Source: an uncultured Ruminococcus sp. (GTDB lineage Bacteria; Bacillota; Clostridia; Oscillospirales; CAG-272). Taken from it: a DNA stretch of 10,658 nucleotides. A model generated the notes under the pieces. That model searched no databases. It saw only the letters and a program-made list of their open reading frames with translations, and was not told the DNA's origin. This document shows positions 1 through 7,520 of this stretch, one piece after another (within the stretch, counting starts at the first letter, position 1; each line of letters starts with the position of its first letter). Both the position numbers and the translations under genes were made by a program. The stretch spans positions 1-10,658 of the forward strand of contig CACZSC010000125.1 of the NCBI GenBank assembly GCA_902783755.1, in the 5' to 3' direction.

Positions 1-1145
1 TGTTCGGTGAGCTTCTCCACGATCCCGGATTTTTCCGCGGAATCGCTGTTTACGGAAAGCAGCTTCGCCTTTTCATCTTCAAGGGACGCGGCAAGGGCCT
101 CGGCCTTCCCGTTGAGCTCGTCCAGTCTCGCCTGTTCCGCCGAAAGCGCGGCCTCCGACGAGGCGATGCGCTCCTTCCCGGCCTCGATGAGCTCCCCGGC
201 ATGCTCCATGTCCTTCTTCTTTATGCCGATGTCCGCCTGGGCGGCGCTCAGGAGCCTGTTTGTCTGGGTTATCTCGTCGAAGTTCCTGGTCTGGTCCTCG
301 TGCCCGCTCTGGGACTGTTCCTGGAGCCTGTCAAGTTTCGACGCGGTGACGTTTATGGTGTCTTCCTGCATCTCCAGCTCGTGCTGGGACAGCCGGAAGT
401 CTCCGTCAGCCTTCTCTATGGCCTTCGCCAGGCGGTCAGCCTCGAATATCCACATGGATACGTCGATCTTCTTCTTTTCCACGAACAGATCCATGTATTT
501 CCTGGCTTTTTCAGAGTCCCTGGACAGGGGGCCGAGACGCTGGGCCAGCTCGTGCTCGATGTCCTCGACACGGGCCATGTTGTCCTCTGTCTCCTTCAGC
601 TTCTTCTCGGACTCGTTCTTCTTGTATCTGTATTTCGCGATGCCGGCGCTCTCCTCGAAGGCCTTTCTCCTGTCCTCGTTCTTCTTTGAGATCAGCTCTG
701 CTATCTTGCCCTGGCCTATGATGGAATAGCCCTCACGGCCTATGCCCGTGTTCATGAACAGCTCGTATATGTCCTTCAGCCTGCATTTCCTGCGGTTGAT
801 GAAATACTCGCTGTCGCCGTTCCGGTAGTACCGTCTGGTGGCCGTGACCTCATCATAGTCCGTAGGCAGGGTCCTGTTGAGGCCGCTGTTGTCGAAGGTC
901 ACCGACACCTCGGCGAAGCTCATGGGCTTCTTGTCGTCGGCCCCGGCGAAGATCACGTCCTCCATCTTGGAGCCTCTGATGCTCCTTGAGGACAGCTCTC
1001 CCAGCACCCACTTCATCGCGTCCGTTATATTCGATTTACCGCTCCCGTTGGGACCCACGATGACCGTGGCGCCGTCGTTGAACTTCAGGACGGTCCTGTC
1101 CGGGAATGATTTGAATCCGTGCAGTTCCAGTGATTTGAGGTACAA
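1..1145 (-). CDS. smc: Chromosome segregation protein SMC, N-terminal part (cut by window edge)
   Basis: This is the ATPase head and first coiled coil of the SMC condensin, which with ScpA and ScpB organises and segregates the chromosome. The window holds the first 381 codons of a protein that is usually near 1,180 residues; the rest lies beyond position 1. The predicted start MYLKSLELHGFKSF matches the family N-terminus. The Walker A motif GPNGSGKS lies at residues 31-38 (Lys37), and the Q-loop glutamine is near residue 145 in GYSIIGQGKI. From about residue 175 the protein is charged, Glu/Lys/Ala-rich coiled coil. No ATG fits the N-terminus. I chose TTG at 1145-1143 because GGAGG lies 8 nt upstream and translation from there gives the canonical N-terminus. 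The frame is open to the window edge, checked codon by codon over most of its length. It follows the radical SAM gene by 19 nt and is the last visible gene of the topA unit. Confidence 0.95.
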   Translation of the reverse strand, partial: MYLKSLELHGFKSFPDRTVLKFNDGATVIVGPNGSGKSNITDAMKWVLGELSSRSIRGSKMEDVIFAGADDKKPMSFAEVSVTFDNSGLNRTLPTDYDEVTATRRYYRNGDSEYFINRRKCRLKDIYELFMNTGIGREGYSIIGQGKIAELISKKNEDRRKAFEESAGIAKYRYKKNESEKKLKETEDNMARVEDIEHELAQRLGPLSRDSEKARKYMDLFVEKKKIDVSMWIFEADRLAKAIEKADGDFRLSQHELEMQEDTINVTASKLDRLQEQSQSGHEDQTRNFDEITQTNRLLSAAQADIGIKKKDMEHAGELIEAGKERIASSEAALSAEQARLDELNGKAEALAASLEDEKAKLLSVNSDSAEKSGIVEKLTE

Positions 1146-1153
1146 TTGCGTTT

Positions 1154-1158
1154 CCTCC
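1154..1158 (-). promoter_or_regulatory. Shine-Dalgarno sequence of smc, supports a TTG start
   Basis: GGAGG on the minus strand, 8 nt before the TTG codon at 1145-1143 and inside the 19-nt gap after the upstream stop codon. It decides the smc start, because no ATG or GTG is correctly placed. Confidence 0.75.
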
Positions 1159-1164
1159 GGTGTT

Positions 1165-2181
1165 CTAGATTCTTTCCAGTGTGACTTTGTACGGCGGGAA
1201 TTCCGGATCCCCGCGGAATTTTATATTCTTCAGTCCGGTGGTGCCGGTCAGTCTCCTGACGTTGGACCTTCCGAGGCCCGCGGCCTTCGACAGGTGCCTC
1301 TCCGGCACCGTTATTAGCGCGTCCCCGGTGAAGTCCCGTTCTTTTGCCAGAGACGATATTATCCTGTAGTAAAGCTCGCTGTAGACCATCTCCCCGAGAG
1401 CCGGGTGGTTCGGTCCCGCGTAATATGCCCGGGAATGGAGGTTCTCGCTCTCGCACAGTCCGATCCTCAGGCATTCCACTCCCTTTTCCGCGAGGATCTC
1501 AAGGACGTCCGCGGATCTTGTGACCGCCTCCTCGACCGTAAGGGGGACGTATTCCCCCTTTTCGGCCATCCGGCACAGCTCCGTACCCCTGAAGACCACG
1601 GTGGGGTAGATCCTGGCGGAGCCGCAGTTCGCGGCTATGTACCGGGCGCATTCCCTCTCGCTTCCGGGATCCGCTCCCGGAAGGCCGATCATCATCTGCC
1701 CGCCTACGGAAAAGCCCGCGCTGCGGAGCAGATCCACGGCTCTTTCCGTGTCACCGGCGGTGTGGCCTCTCCTGCATGTTCCGAGGACCCGGTCGTCCAT
1801 GGACTGGATCCCCAGTTCCACCTGGGTCACGGGGTAGTCCCTGAGGACGGATATGATATGCGGGGATATGTAGTCCGGCCTGGTGGACATCCTGATGCCC
1901 TTCACGCCGCCCCTTCCGCAGTAGCCCTTTGCCAGGTCCAGCAGGGATATCATCAGATCTTCGTCTATGCCCGTGAATGATCCTCCGAAAAAGGCTATCT
2001 CGGCCTCCGCCCCTCCGGCGGACGCAAGGCATTCCTCTATGGTCCTTTCCGCCGAGGCCAGCTGTCCGTCCCGGTCCGCTCCCGCGGTCCCGGTTATGGT
2101 CCTCTGGTCGCAGAAGACGCACATGTTGGGACAGCCCAGATGAGGTATGAACACGGGTATGTTAATGTGTCTCTTTGGCAT
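1165..2181 (-). CDS. Radical SAM protein, Elp3-like without acetyltransferase domain
   Basis: A 338-residue radical SAM enzyme. The cluster-binding motif CxxxCxxC is at Cys17, Cys21 and Cys24, within HLGCPNMCVFC. Further family motifs are the glycine-rich FFGGSFTGID near residue 64, TRPDYIS near 100, and VELGIQSMDD near 121. The C-terminal portion with LRIGL and AGPNHPALGE resembles the radical SAM C-terminal domain of the Elp3 group. Elp3 itself carries a GNAT acetyltransferase domain and is much longer; nothing after residue 338 could supply one. Clostridia commonly encode such a short form between rnc and smc, often annotated as 'elongator protein 3'. The substrate is not known to me; RNA modification is a guess from the family. 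The ATG overlaps the end of rnc by 20 nt, so translation is probably coupled. Its SD (AAAGGA) lies very close to the ATG. Confidence 0.88.
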   Translation of the reverse strand: MPKRHINIPVFIPHLGCPNMCVFCDQRTITGTAGADRDGQLASAERTIEECLASAGGAEAEIAFFGGSFTGIDEDLMISLLDLAKGYCGRGGVKGIRMSTRPDYISPHIISVLRDYPVTQVELGIQSMDDRVLGTCRRGHTAGDTERAVDLLRSAGFSVGGQMMIGLPGADPGSERECARYIAANCGSARIYPTVVFRGTELCRMAEKGEYVPLTVEEAVTRSADVLEILAEKGVECLRIGLCESENLHSRAYYAGPNHPALGEMVYSELYYRIISSLAKERDFTGDALITVPERHLSKAAGLGRSNVRRLTGTTGLKNIKFRGDPEFPPYKVTLERI

Positions 2182-2911
2182 TTTCCTTTATTTCGCCGAA
2201 CAGGATCAAAGCCTCTCTCGCGGCCTGCTGCTCGGCTTCCCTCTTGGTCTTGCCGGTACCCCTGCCTATGATGTTGCTGTTAAGCATGGCCTCCACGCTG
2301 AACCGCTTGTCGTGGGCAGGCCCGGTCTCCGACACCAGGACGTATTCCAGGATCTCTCCCTCGGCCTGCTGCACCAGCTGCTGCAGCTGGGTCTTGTAGT
2401 CGATGAACACGCCGTTTCTCGAGATCTTGCCGATCTCGGACTTTATGAACGGCAGTACGAACCTCTCGACTTCCGTGAAGACCTCCCCGGAATCGAGATA
2501 CATGGCCGCCAGCAGCGCCTCGAAGGCGTCGGCGGTGATGGAAGGCCTCTGCCTTCCCCCGTTCAGTATCTCCCCGTGGCCCAGGTACAGGTACTCGCCG
2601 AGGCTTATCTCCGCAGCGAACTTCGAAAGGGCCTTCTCGCATACCACGGCGGCACGGATCTTTGTCAGATCCCCTTCCTGCTTGTTCCTGTATTCCTCGA
2701 AAAGATATGAGCTCACCACTATGGAGAGCACGGAATCCCCGAGGAATTCCAGTCTCTCGTTGTAGGCTACGGCGGAATCCGTCTTGGTCTTCATCTCGTT
2801 GTAGTAGGACGAGTGGGTCACCGCCGCCTTCAGGATCTTTCTGTCCCTGAAGGTATAGCCTATGGTCTTTTCAAGTTCCCCGATGGGACGGGGCTCGTCA
2901 TTGTGCGTCAT
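2162..2911 (-). CDS. rnc: Ribonuclease III
   Basis: A double-strand-specific endoribonuclease that matures rRNA precursors and cuts structured mRNAs; it acts as a cytoplasmic dimer. The 249-residue product has the usual family length. The signature NERLEFLGDSVL begins at residue 51. The expected metal-binding acidic residues are present: Glu52, Glu55 and Asp59, then Asp128 and Glu131 in ADAFEALLAA. A double-stranded RNA-binding domain occupies about 171-240, ending in GKTKREAEQQAA. I chose the ATG at 2911, which has AAGGA 10 nt upstream and lies 13 nt after the trmFO stop. A longer frame opening at TTG 2980 would run into trmFO and add a non-conserved tail. The 3' end overlaps the radical SAM gene by 20 nt. 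Confidence 0.96.
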   Translation of the reverse strand: MTHNDEPRPIGELEKTIGYTFRDRKILKAAVTHSSYYNEMKTKTDSAVAYNERLEFLGDSVLSIVVSSYLFEEYRNKQEGDLTKIRAAVVCEKALSKFAAEISLGEYLYLGHGEILNGGRQRPSITADAFEALLAAMYLDSGEVFTEVERFVLPFIKSEIGKISRNGVFIDYKTQLQQLVQQAEGEILEYVLVSETGPAHDKRFSVEAMLNSNIIGRGTGKTKREAEQQAAREALILFGEIKENAKETH

Positions 2912-2924
2912 TTCGATATATTCC

Positions 2925-4268
2925 TTATGTCTCGCTTTTTGCTTTCTCGAGTTCCGGGATGAAGCTCCCGAGGGCCTCAAGGGCTCTTTCCGAATAGTAC
3001 TCCGCCCTTGCCCGCTTGCCGCCCTTTATCTTTCTGTCAGGTCCGGGGACTATGCCGAAATTGGCGTTCATGGGCTGGAACGTCCCGGGGAGCGTTCCTC
3101 CCGTCGATATGTAGGCCGCCATGGCGCCCGTCATCATGGTTTCCGGGAACAGCACCGGCCCCAGGCCTTTCGCCCTTCTCGCCGCGTTTATCCCGGCCAC
3201 GAATCCCGACGCGCAGGATTCGATATATCCCTCGACTCCCGTCATCTGGCCCGCGAAATACAGGTCCTTCCTGCTCCTCATGGAATAGTCCGCGTCAAGG
3301 AGGGACGGGGAATCCAGGAATGTGTTCCTGTGCATCACGCCGTACCTCAGGAACTCGGCGTTCTCAAGGCCCGGTATCATCCTGAAGACTCTCTTCTGCT
3401 CTCCCCAGGTCAGGTGGGTCTGGAAGCCCACTATGTTGTACATGGTGCCCTCTTCGTTCTCTTTCCTCAGCTGCACCACGGCGTAGTATGACTCGTCGGT
3501 CGCGGGATTCCTGATGCCCACGGGCTTCATGGGCCCGAACCTCAGGGTGTCGGCCCCCCTCCGGGCCATCACTTCCACGGGCATGCATCCCTCGAACACC
3601 TTCAGGCTGTCACCCTTCTCGAAGTCGTGGAGCTCTGCGGTCTCAGCCGATATGAGGGCCTCATGGAACGCTTTGTATTCAGGCTCCGTGAAGGGACAGT
3701 TGATGTAGTCCGGGGTGCCCTTTCCGTATCTCGAGGCAAAGAAGGCCTTTTCCATGTCCACTGTGGAGGCGTCCACTATGGGGGCCGCCGCGTCGTAGAA
3801 ATACAGCCGCCTGTCGCCGGTGATCCTCTTTATCTCCTCCGCCAGGGCGTCCGAGGTAAGGGGGCCTGTGGCCACCACGGTCGTGTCTTCGAAGTCCAGG
3901 GAGGTGATCTCCCCCGAGACCGTCTCGATGCCGGGGCAGTTCCTGATCTTCTCCGTTATGTATCCCGAGAACCTTTCCCGGTCCACGGCCAGGGCCCCGC
4001 CCGCGGAGACCCGTGTCGCGTATGCGGCCTCCATGATGAGGGAACCCATCCTGAGAAGCTCCTCCTTGAGGAGCCCCCCCGCGTTCGTGAGCTCGGCGGA
4101 TCTCAGGGAATTGGAGCATACCAGTTCGGAGAAACCGTCCGAATGATGGGCCGGGGTCCTCTTTCCGGGCTTCATCTCGTAAAGAGTGACGCGGACGCCG
4201 GACCGGGCTGCCTGCCAGGCGGCCTCGCAGCCCGCCAGGCCGGCTCCGATTACGTTAACGTTAACCAT
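2925..4268 (-). CDS. trmFO: Methylenetetrahydrofolate-tRNA-(uracil-54) methyltransferase TrmFO
   Basis: A folate- and FAD-dependent enzyme that makes ribothymidine (m5U) at position 54 of the tRNA T-loop, using methylenetetrahydrofolate rather than SAM. The 447-residue protein starts with a dinucleotide-binding motif GAGLAGCEAAW (Gly8, Gly10, Gly13). Cys51 in ELVCSNSLRS and Cys228 in FEGCMPVEVM match the two cysteines important in the Bacillus enzyme. GQMTGVEGYIESCASG near the C-terminal third is the second conserved flavoprotein block. It lies 18 nt downstream of topA, the usual Bacillota order. The start codon has no recognisable SD; a small hairpin fills the gap instead, so translation may depend on ribosomes finishing topA. 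The 5' end has a GTTAAC tandem simply because it encodes Val-Asn-Val-Asn. Confidence 0.96.
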   Translation of the reverse strand: MVNVNVIGAGLAGCEAAWQAARSGVRVTLYEMKPGKRTPAHHSDGFSELVCSNSLRSAELTNAGGLLKEELLRMGSLIMEAAYATRVSAGGALAVDRERFSGYITEKIRNCPGIETVSGEITSLDFEDTTVVATGPLTSDALAEEIKRITGDRRLYFYDAAAPIVDASTVDMEKAFFASRYGKGTPDYINCPFTEPEYKAFHEALISAETAELHDFEKGDSLKVFEGCMPVEVMARRGADTLRFGPMKPVGIRNPATDESYYAVVQLRKENEEGTMYNIVGFQTHLTWGEQKRVFRMIPGLENAEFLRYGVMHRNTFLDSPSLLDADYSMRSRKDLYFAGQMTGVEGYIESCASGFVAGINAARRAKGLGPVLFPETMMTGAMAAYISTGGTLPGTFQPMNANFGIVPGPDRKIKGGKRARAEYYSERALEALGSFIPELEKAKSET

Positions 4269-4271
4269 CTC

Positions 4272-4290
4272 ATGATCTGCCGAAGATCAT
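4272..4290 (-). promoter_or_regulatory. Intercistronic hairpin between topA and trmFO
   Basis: A perfect 7-bp inverted repeat, ATGATCT / AGATCAT, with the 5-nt loop TCGGC. The topA stop codon TGA lies in the 5' arm and the 3' arm ends only a few nucleotides before the trmFO ATG. No SD is visible in this gap. There is no T-run after it, so it is not a terminator. A role in translational coupling or mRNA processing is inference. Confidence 0.5.
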
Positions 4291-6551
4291 TCTTCAGTCT
4301 CTTCGGTCTCTTTCTTGTATTTGCACTTGTCGTTCATGCAGTACAGGTAGTTCTTGCCTTTCTTCCTGACCATCATGCCGCCGCATACCGGGCACTTCTC
4401 GTTGGTGGGCATGTCCCAGGTGGAGAAGTCGCAGTTCGGATAGCGGGAGCAGCTGTAGAACACGTTCCTGTTCTTTCCGGTCTTGGTCACCAGATCCGCG
4501 CCGCACTTCGGGCATTTCACGCCGAGGGGCTTCTGCTTCTGCTTGGTGAACTTGCACTGCGGATATCTGGAGCAGGCGTAGAAGGTGCCGAACTTGCCGG
4601 TCCTCTGGACCATGTCAGCACCGCAGACCTCGCATTTCATGGTCTCGCCGTCCTGCTTGGCCACCACGGGCTCGCTCTTCTTCTTTTCGTAGAGGGGCTT
4701 GGTATTCCTGCAGGCGGGATAGTTCGGGCAGGCCGCGAACTTGCCGTACTTGCCGTTCCTTATGATCATCTTGGCTCCGCACTTGTCGCAGATTATGTCC
4801 GTCTCCTCGTGCTGCAGGTGGTACTCGGCCTTCTCGTTCTTCGAGAGGGCTTCAGTCAGTTCCTTGTCGAAGTCGCCGTAGAACTCCTTAAGCACCCCGT
4901 TCATGGATGCCTCCCCGTTCTCGATGGCGTCGAGCTGGCTCTCCAGGGATGCGGTGAACCTGTAGTCCACGATGTCCGGGAAGTTCTCGCTCATGAGGCG
5001 GGTGGTGACTTCGCCGAGATTGGTGGGGACCAGGGACTTTCCGTCCCTCTTCACGTATCCGCGGGTGGTGATTATGGTGATTATGGTGGTGTAGGTGCTG
5101 GGACGGCCGATGCCCTTCTCCTCGAGGAACTTCACGAGGGAAGCCTCGGTGAACCTCGGCGGGGGAGACGTGAAGTGCTGGGCGTTGGCTATGGTCTCGG
5201 CGTCAAACTTTTCTCCGGTCTCGGCGTCGGGGAGCCTCTTCGCTCCCTCTTCCCTGTCGCCCGTGTCGTCGGTGGACGCTTCATACACGGTCATGTATCC
5301 CGGAAATTCCACGGTATAGCCTGAGGTCCTGAACAGGTATCCCGCCGCCGTGAAGTCGATCTGGGTGGTGGCGAGGACCGCGGAGGCCATCTGGCTGGAT
5401 ATGAACCTGTCCCAGATCAGCTTGTACAGCTTGAACTGGTCGTTGGTCAGGTACTTCTTTATCTTCGCGGGTTCGAACATCTCCGTGGAGGGCCTGATGG
5501 CCTCGTGGGCGTCCTGAGCTCCCGCCTTGGATTTGTATATCCTGGGTACGGACGGATAGTAGTCCGGCCCCAGCTTCGGGTTCCCCGTGATGAATTTCTT
5601 CGCGGCTTCCCTTGCCTCGTCCGCGATGCGGAGGGAATCGGTCCTCATGTAGGTGATGAGACCGTGGGCCCCGCCGTTCTCGTGGCCGAGATTGATCCCT
5701 TCATACAGTTCCTGGGCCACCTTCATGGTCTTTTGTGACTGGAAGTTCAGCTTTCTGGAGGCTTCCTGCTGCAGGGTGCTGGTGGTGAAGGGCGGCTCGG
5801 GGTTCTTCACCTTCTTGCCCTTCTTGATGTCGGAGATCGTGAACCGCTTCCCCTCGAGATCCGCGAGGATCTTCTCGGTCTGCTCTTTCGTCTCCAGATC
5901 TATCTTCGCGCCGTTGTCGCTGCCGAAGAACCTGGCCGTGAACCTTCTGTCGCCGGAGCCCGTGAGCTCGGCCTCGATGGTCCAGTATTCCTTCGGCACG
6001 AAGGCCCTTATCTCGTTTTCCTTGTCCACAATGATCTTCGTGGCCGCGGACTGTACCCTTCCCGCGGAAAGGCCGCTCTTGACGGTCTTCCAGAGATACG
6101 GGCTCAGCTTGTAGCCCACTATCCTGTCGAGGATCCTTCTGGTCTGCTGGGCGTCCACTATGTTCAGATCTATGCCCCGGGGGCTCTTGATGGACTCCTT
6201 CACCACGCTCTTGGTGATGGCGTTGAAGGTGACTCTCCTCACCTTCTTCTCGGGGATCTCAAGAGCCGTGATCAGGTGCCACGCGATGGCCTCGCCCTCG
6301 CGATCAGGGTCGGTCGCCAGATAGACGTAGTCAGCGGCCTTCGCCTCTTTCTTGAGAGTGTTGATGATCTCCGACTTTCCCCTTATGTTTATGTAATGGG
6401 CCTCGAAATCTTTGTCGATGTCGATGCCCATGGTGGACTTGGGAAGATCGCGGATGTGTCCGTTGGAAGCCATGACCTTGTATCTGCTTCCGAGATAGTT
6501 CTTGACTGTCGCCGCCTTGGTGGGCGATTCCATGATAACTAGATTCTGCAT
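4287..6551 (-). CDS. topA: DNA topoisomerase I (type IA)
   Basis: Relaxes negative supercoils by cutting one strand through a 5'-phosphotyrosyl link. The 754-residue protein has an N-terminal TOPRIM domain: Glu8 in LVIMESPTKA and the DxDxE triad Asp81, Asp83, Glu85 in ATDPDREGEA. The catalytic tyrosine is Tyr301 in GLITYMRTDS. SAGRVQSAA near residue 162 and GIGRPSTY near 481 are conserved core motifs. The C-terminus carries four four-cysteine zinc ribbons, at Cys588/591/608/614, 640/643/660/666, 680/683/701/707 and 720/723/738/743, then an acidic Lys/Glu tail. The ATG has GAGG 6 nt upstream. A good promoter lies 60-90 bp upstream, making topA the first gene of a unit that continues with trmFO, rnc, a radical SAM gene and smc. 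Confidence 0.98.
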   Translation of the reverse strand: MQNLVIMESPTKAATVKNYLGSRYKVMASNGHIRDLPKSTMGIDIDKDFEAHYINIRGKSEIINTLKKEAKAADYVYLATDPDREGEAIAWHLITALEIPEKKVRRVTFNAITKSVVKESIKSPRGIDLNIVDAQQTRRILDRIVGYKLSPYLWKTVKSGLSAGRVQSAATKIIVDKENEIRAFVPKEYWTIEAELTGSGDRRFTARFFGSDNGAKIDLETKEQTEKILADLEGKRFTISDIKKGKKVKNPEPPFTTSTLQQEASRKLNFQSQKTMKVAQELYEGINLGHENGGAHGLITYMRTDSLRIADEAREAAKKFITGNPKLGPDYYPSVPRIYKSKAGAQDAHEAIRPSTEMFEPAKIKKYLTNDQFKLYKLIWDRFISSQMASAVLATTQIDFTAAGYLFRTSGYTVEFPGYMTVYEASTDDTGDREEGAKRLPDAETGEKFDAETIANAQHFTSPPPRFTEASLVKFLEEKGIGRPSTYTTIITIITTRGYVKRDGKSLVPTNLGEVTTRLMSENFPDIVDYRFTASLESQLDAIENGEASMNGVLKEFYGDFDKELTEALSKNEKAEYHLQHEETDIICDKCGAKMIIRNGKYGKFAACPNYPACRNTKPLYEKKKSEPVVAKQDGETMKCEVCGADMVQRTGKFGTFYACSRYPQCKFTKQKQKPLGVKCPKCGADLVTKTGKNRNVFYSCSRYPNCDFSTWDMPTNEKCPVCGGMMVRKKGKNYLYCMNDKCKYKKETEETEE

Positions 6552-6609
6552 GTCTTTCCTCTTCTGATGTTTTCCGTAGTAGTTCCTGCCGGGGCAAAAA
6601 ACTTCATAT

Positions 6610-6639
6610 ATTATATACCCGGAATTTTGATTTTGGCAA
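6610..6639 (-). promoter_or_regulatory. Probable sigma-A promoter of the topA unit
   Basis: On the minus strand, TTGCCA at 6639-6634 (five of six bases of the -35 consensus), an 18-bp spacer, and TATAAT at 6615-6610. Transcription would begin near 6603, giving an untranslated leader of about 50 nt before the topA SD. An A/T-only palindromic tract lies 13 bp upstream of the -35 box. The call is based on sequence match and position only. Confidence 0.75.
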
Positions 6640-6652
6640 TAGCGCAGGCGAA

Positions 6653-6668
6653 AGTTTTTTAAAAAACT
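6653..6668. repeat. 16-bp A/T-core palindrome upstream of the topA promoter
   Basis: Perfect palindrome AGTTTTTTAAAAAACT, lying between the stop of the TrmH-family gene and the topA -35 box. An A/T core of this kind could act as an UP-element-like or curved segment for RNA polymerase, or as a binding site. Its stem has only two G-C pairs and no loop, so it makes a poor intrinsic terminator. Confidence 0.45.
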
Positions 6669-6680
6669 GTTCTCCGGGGC

Positions 6681-7517
6681 CTATCTTGCACCGCGTGAAG
6701 CTTTGGCGGCCTCCCACAGCGCGACCGTGCAGGCCTGGGCGGCGTTCAGGCTCTCGGCCTTTCCCGTCATGGGGATCCTGGCCGTGGAGGTGCACAGGGA
6801 GAGCACTCCCTCCGATATGCCGTGGCCCTCGTTCCCTATGACGAAGCAGGTACGGTTCCTGACGGTGAAGGAGCCGAGCTCCAGTGAATCCTCCGCCAGG
6901 GTCATGCCGGTGATCTCCCAGCCCTTATCCCTGAGGAACGCCAGCTTTTCCCGGCATCCCCCGGTGATCACGGGGATCCTGAAAACGGCTCCCATGGAAG
7001 CTCTGACGGTCCTCGGGTTCCCTGTATCGGCGCAGCTCTCCGCCAGCACGAACCCTGCGCCGAAGGCCTCGGCGCTCCTGAGGATCGTGCCGAAGTTGCC
7101 GGGATCCCTGACAGAATCGAGATATACCGCAAAGCCCGCGTCCGAAAGACATCGGATGTCGGGCTCCTCCGGGGTCCTGCTGGCCGTCAGTATCCCCTGC
7201 GGGGATTTTTCCGTGGAGATCTTCTCGAAGGCCGGACCGGACATGACGATGATGCGGACGCCCTTTTTCAGGGCCTTTTCCGCCAGATTCCCGATCTTTC
7301 CGGGATCCTCCCCGGACTCCTCGGAGATCACGAGCACGGCGCAGTTCCCGGAATCCAGGGATTCCTCTGCCAGCTTGGTCCCTTCGGCGAGGAAGAGCCC
7401 CGTCCCGTCCCTGTGCTTCCTGTCCGAAAGCTTGGCCAGGGACACCACGGCGGCGTTGCTCCTCGAGTATATGTATTCGGCTTTAAATCTGTTTTTCAGC
7501 TCTTCAAAAATATCCAT
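6681..7517 (-). CDS. TrmH/SpoU-family RNA 2'-O-methyltransferase
   Basis: A SPOUT-fold methyltransferase that adds a 2'-O-methyl group to rRNA or tRNA; the exact nucleotide cannot be told from sequence. The 278-residue protein has an N-terminal substrate-binding region (about 38-113, opening with GLFLAEGTKL). The three SpoU motifs follow: DPGNFGTILRSAEAFG (138-153), FVIGNEGHGIS (225-235), and IPMTGKAESLNAAQA (248-262). The last two form the knotted SAM site. A homologue follows rplT in many Clostridia. The ATG at 7517 has no SD and sits just after the rplT terminator. A GTG at 7448 has AGGAG 10 nt upstream, but starting there would drop the SRSN segment, which aligns with the family's usual N-terminus, so I keep the ATG with reserve. 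Confidence 0.9.
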   Translation of the reverse strand: MDIFEELKNRFKAEYIYSRSNAAVVSLAKLSDRKHRDGTGLFLAEGTKLAEESLDSGNCAVLVISEESGEDPGKIGNLAEKALKKGVRIIVMSGPAFEKISTEKSPQGILTASRTPEEPDIRCLSDAGFAVYLDSVRDPGNFGTILRSAEAFGAGFVLAESCADTGNPRTVRASMGAVFRIPVITGGCREKLAFLRDKGWEITGMTLAEDSLELGSFTVRNRTCFVIGNEGHGISEGVLSLCTSTARIPMTGKAESLNAAQACTVALWEAAKASRGAR

Positions 7518-7520
7518 AAC

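Noticed and set aside
7..729. Ser/Phe-rich open frame on the plus strand
   Set aside because: Antisense to the smc coiled coil. The Ser/Phe/Ala composition is what Glu/Lys/Ala codons give in reverse.
2912..2980. Upstream extension of rnc to TTG 2980
   Set aside because: It would overlap trmFO by more than 50 nt and add a tail absent from the family. ATG 2911 has a proper SD and gives the normal length.
4253..4265. Tandem GTTAAC repeat at the start of trmFO
   Set aside because: It encodes Val-Asn-Val-Asn of the conserved N-terminus, so the repeat follows from the protein sequence.
3627..5324. Long open frame of 565 codons on the plus strand
   Set aside because: It lies wholly antisense to trmFO and topA, both certain genes. 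Its translation is a Val/Leu/Gly/His-rich repetitive mirror of their codons, and no family motif is seen.
6653..6668. A/T palindrome as a terminator of the TrmH-family gene
   Set aside because: It is a palindrome without a loop and with only two G-C pairs, so the RNA hairpin would be weak. It is better seen as promoter-upstream sequence.
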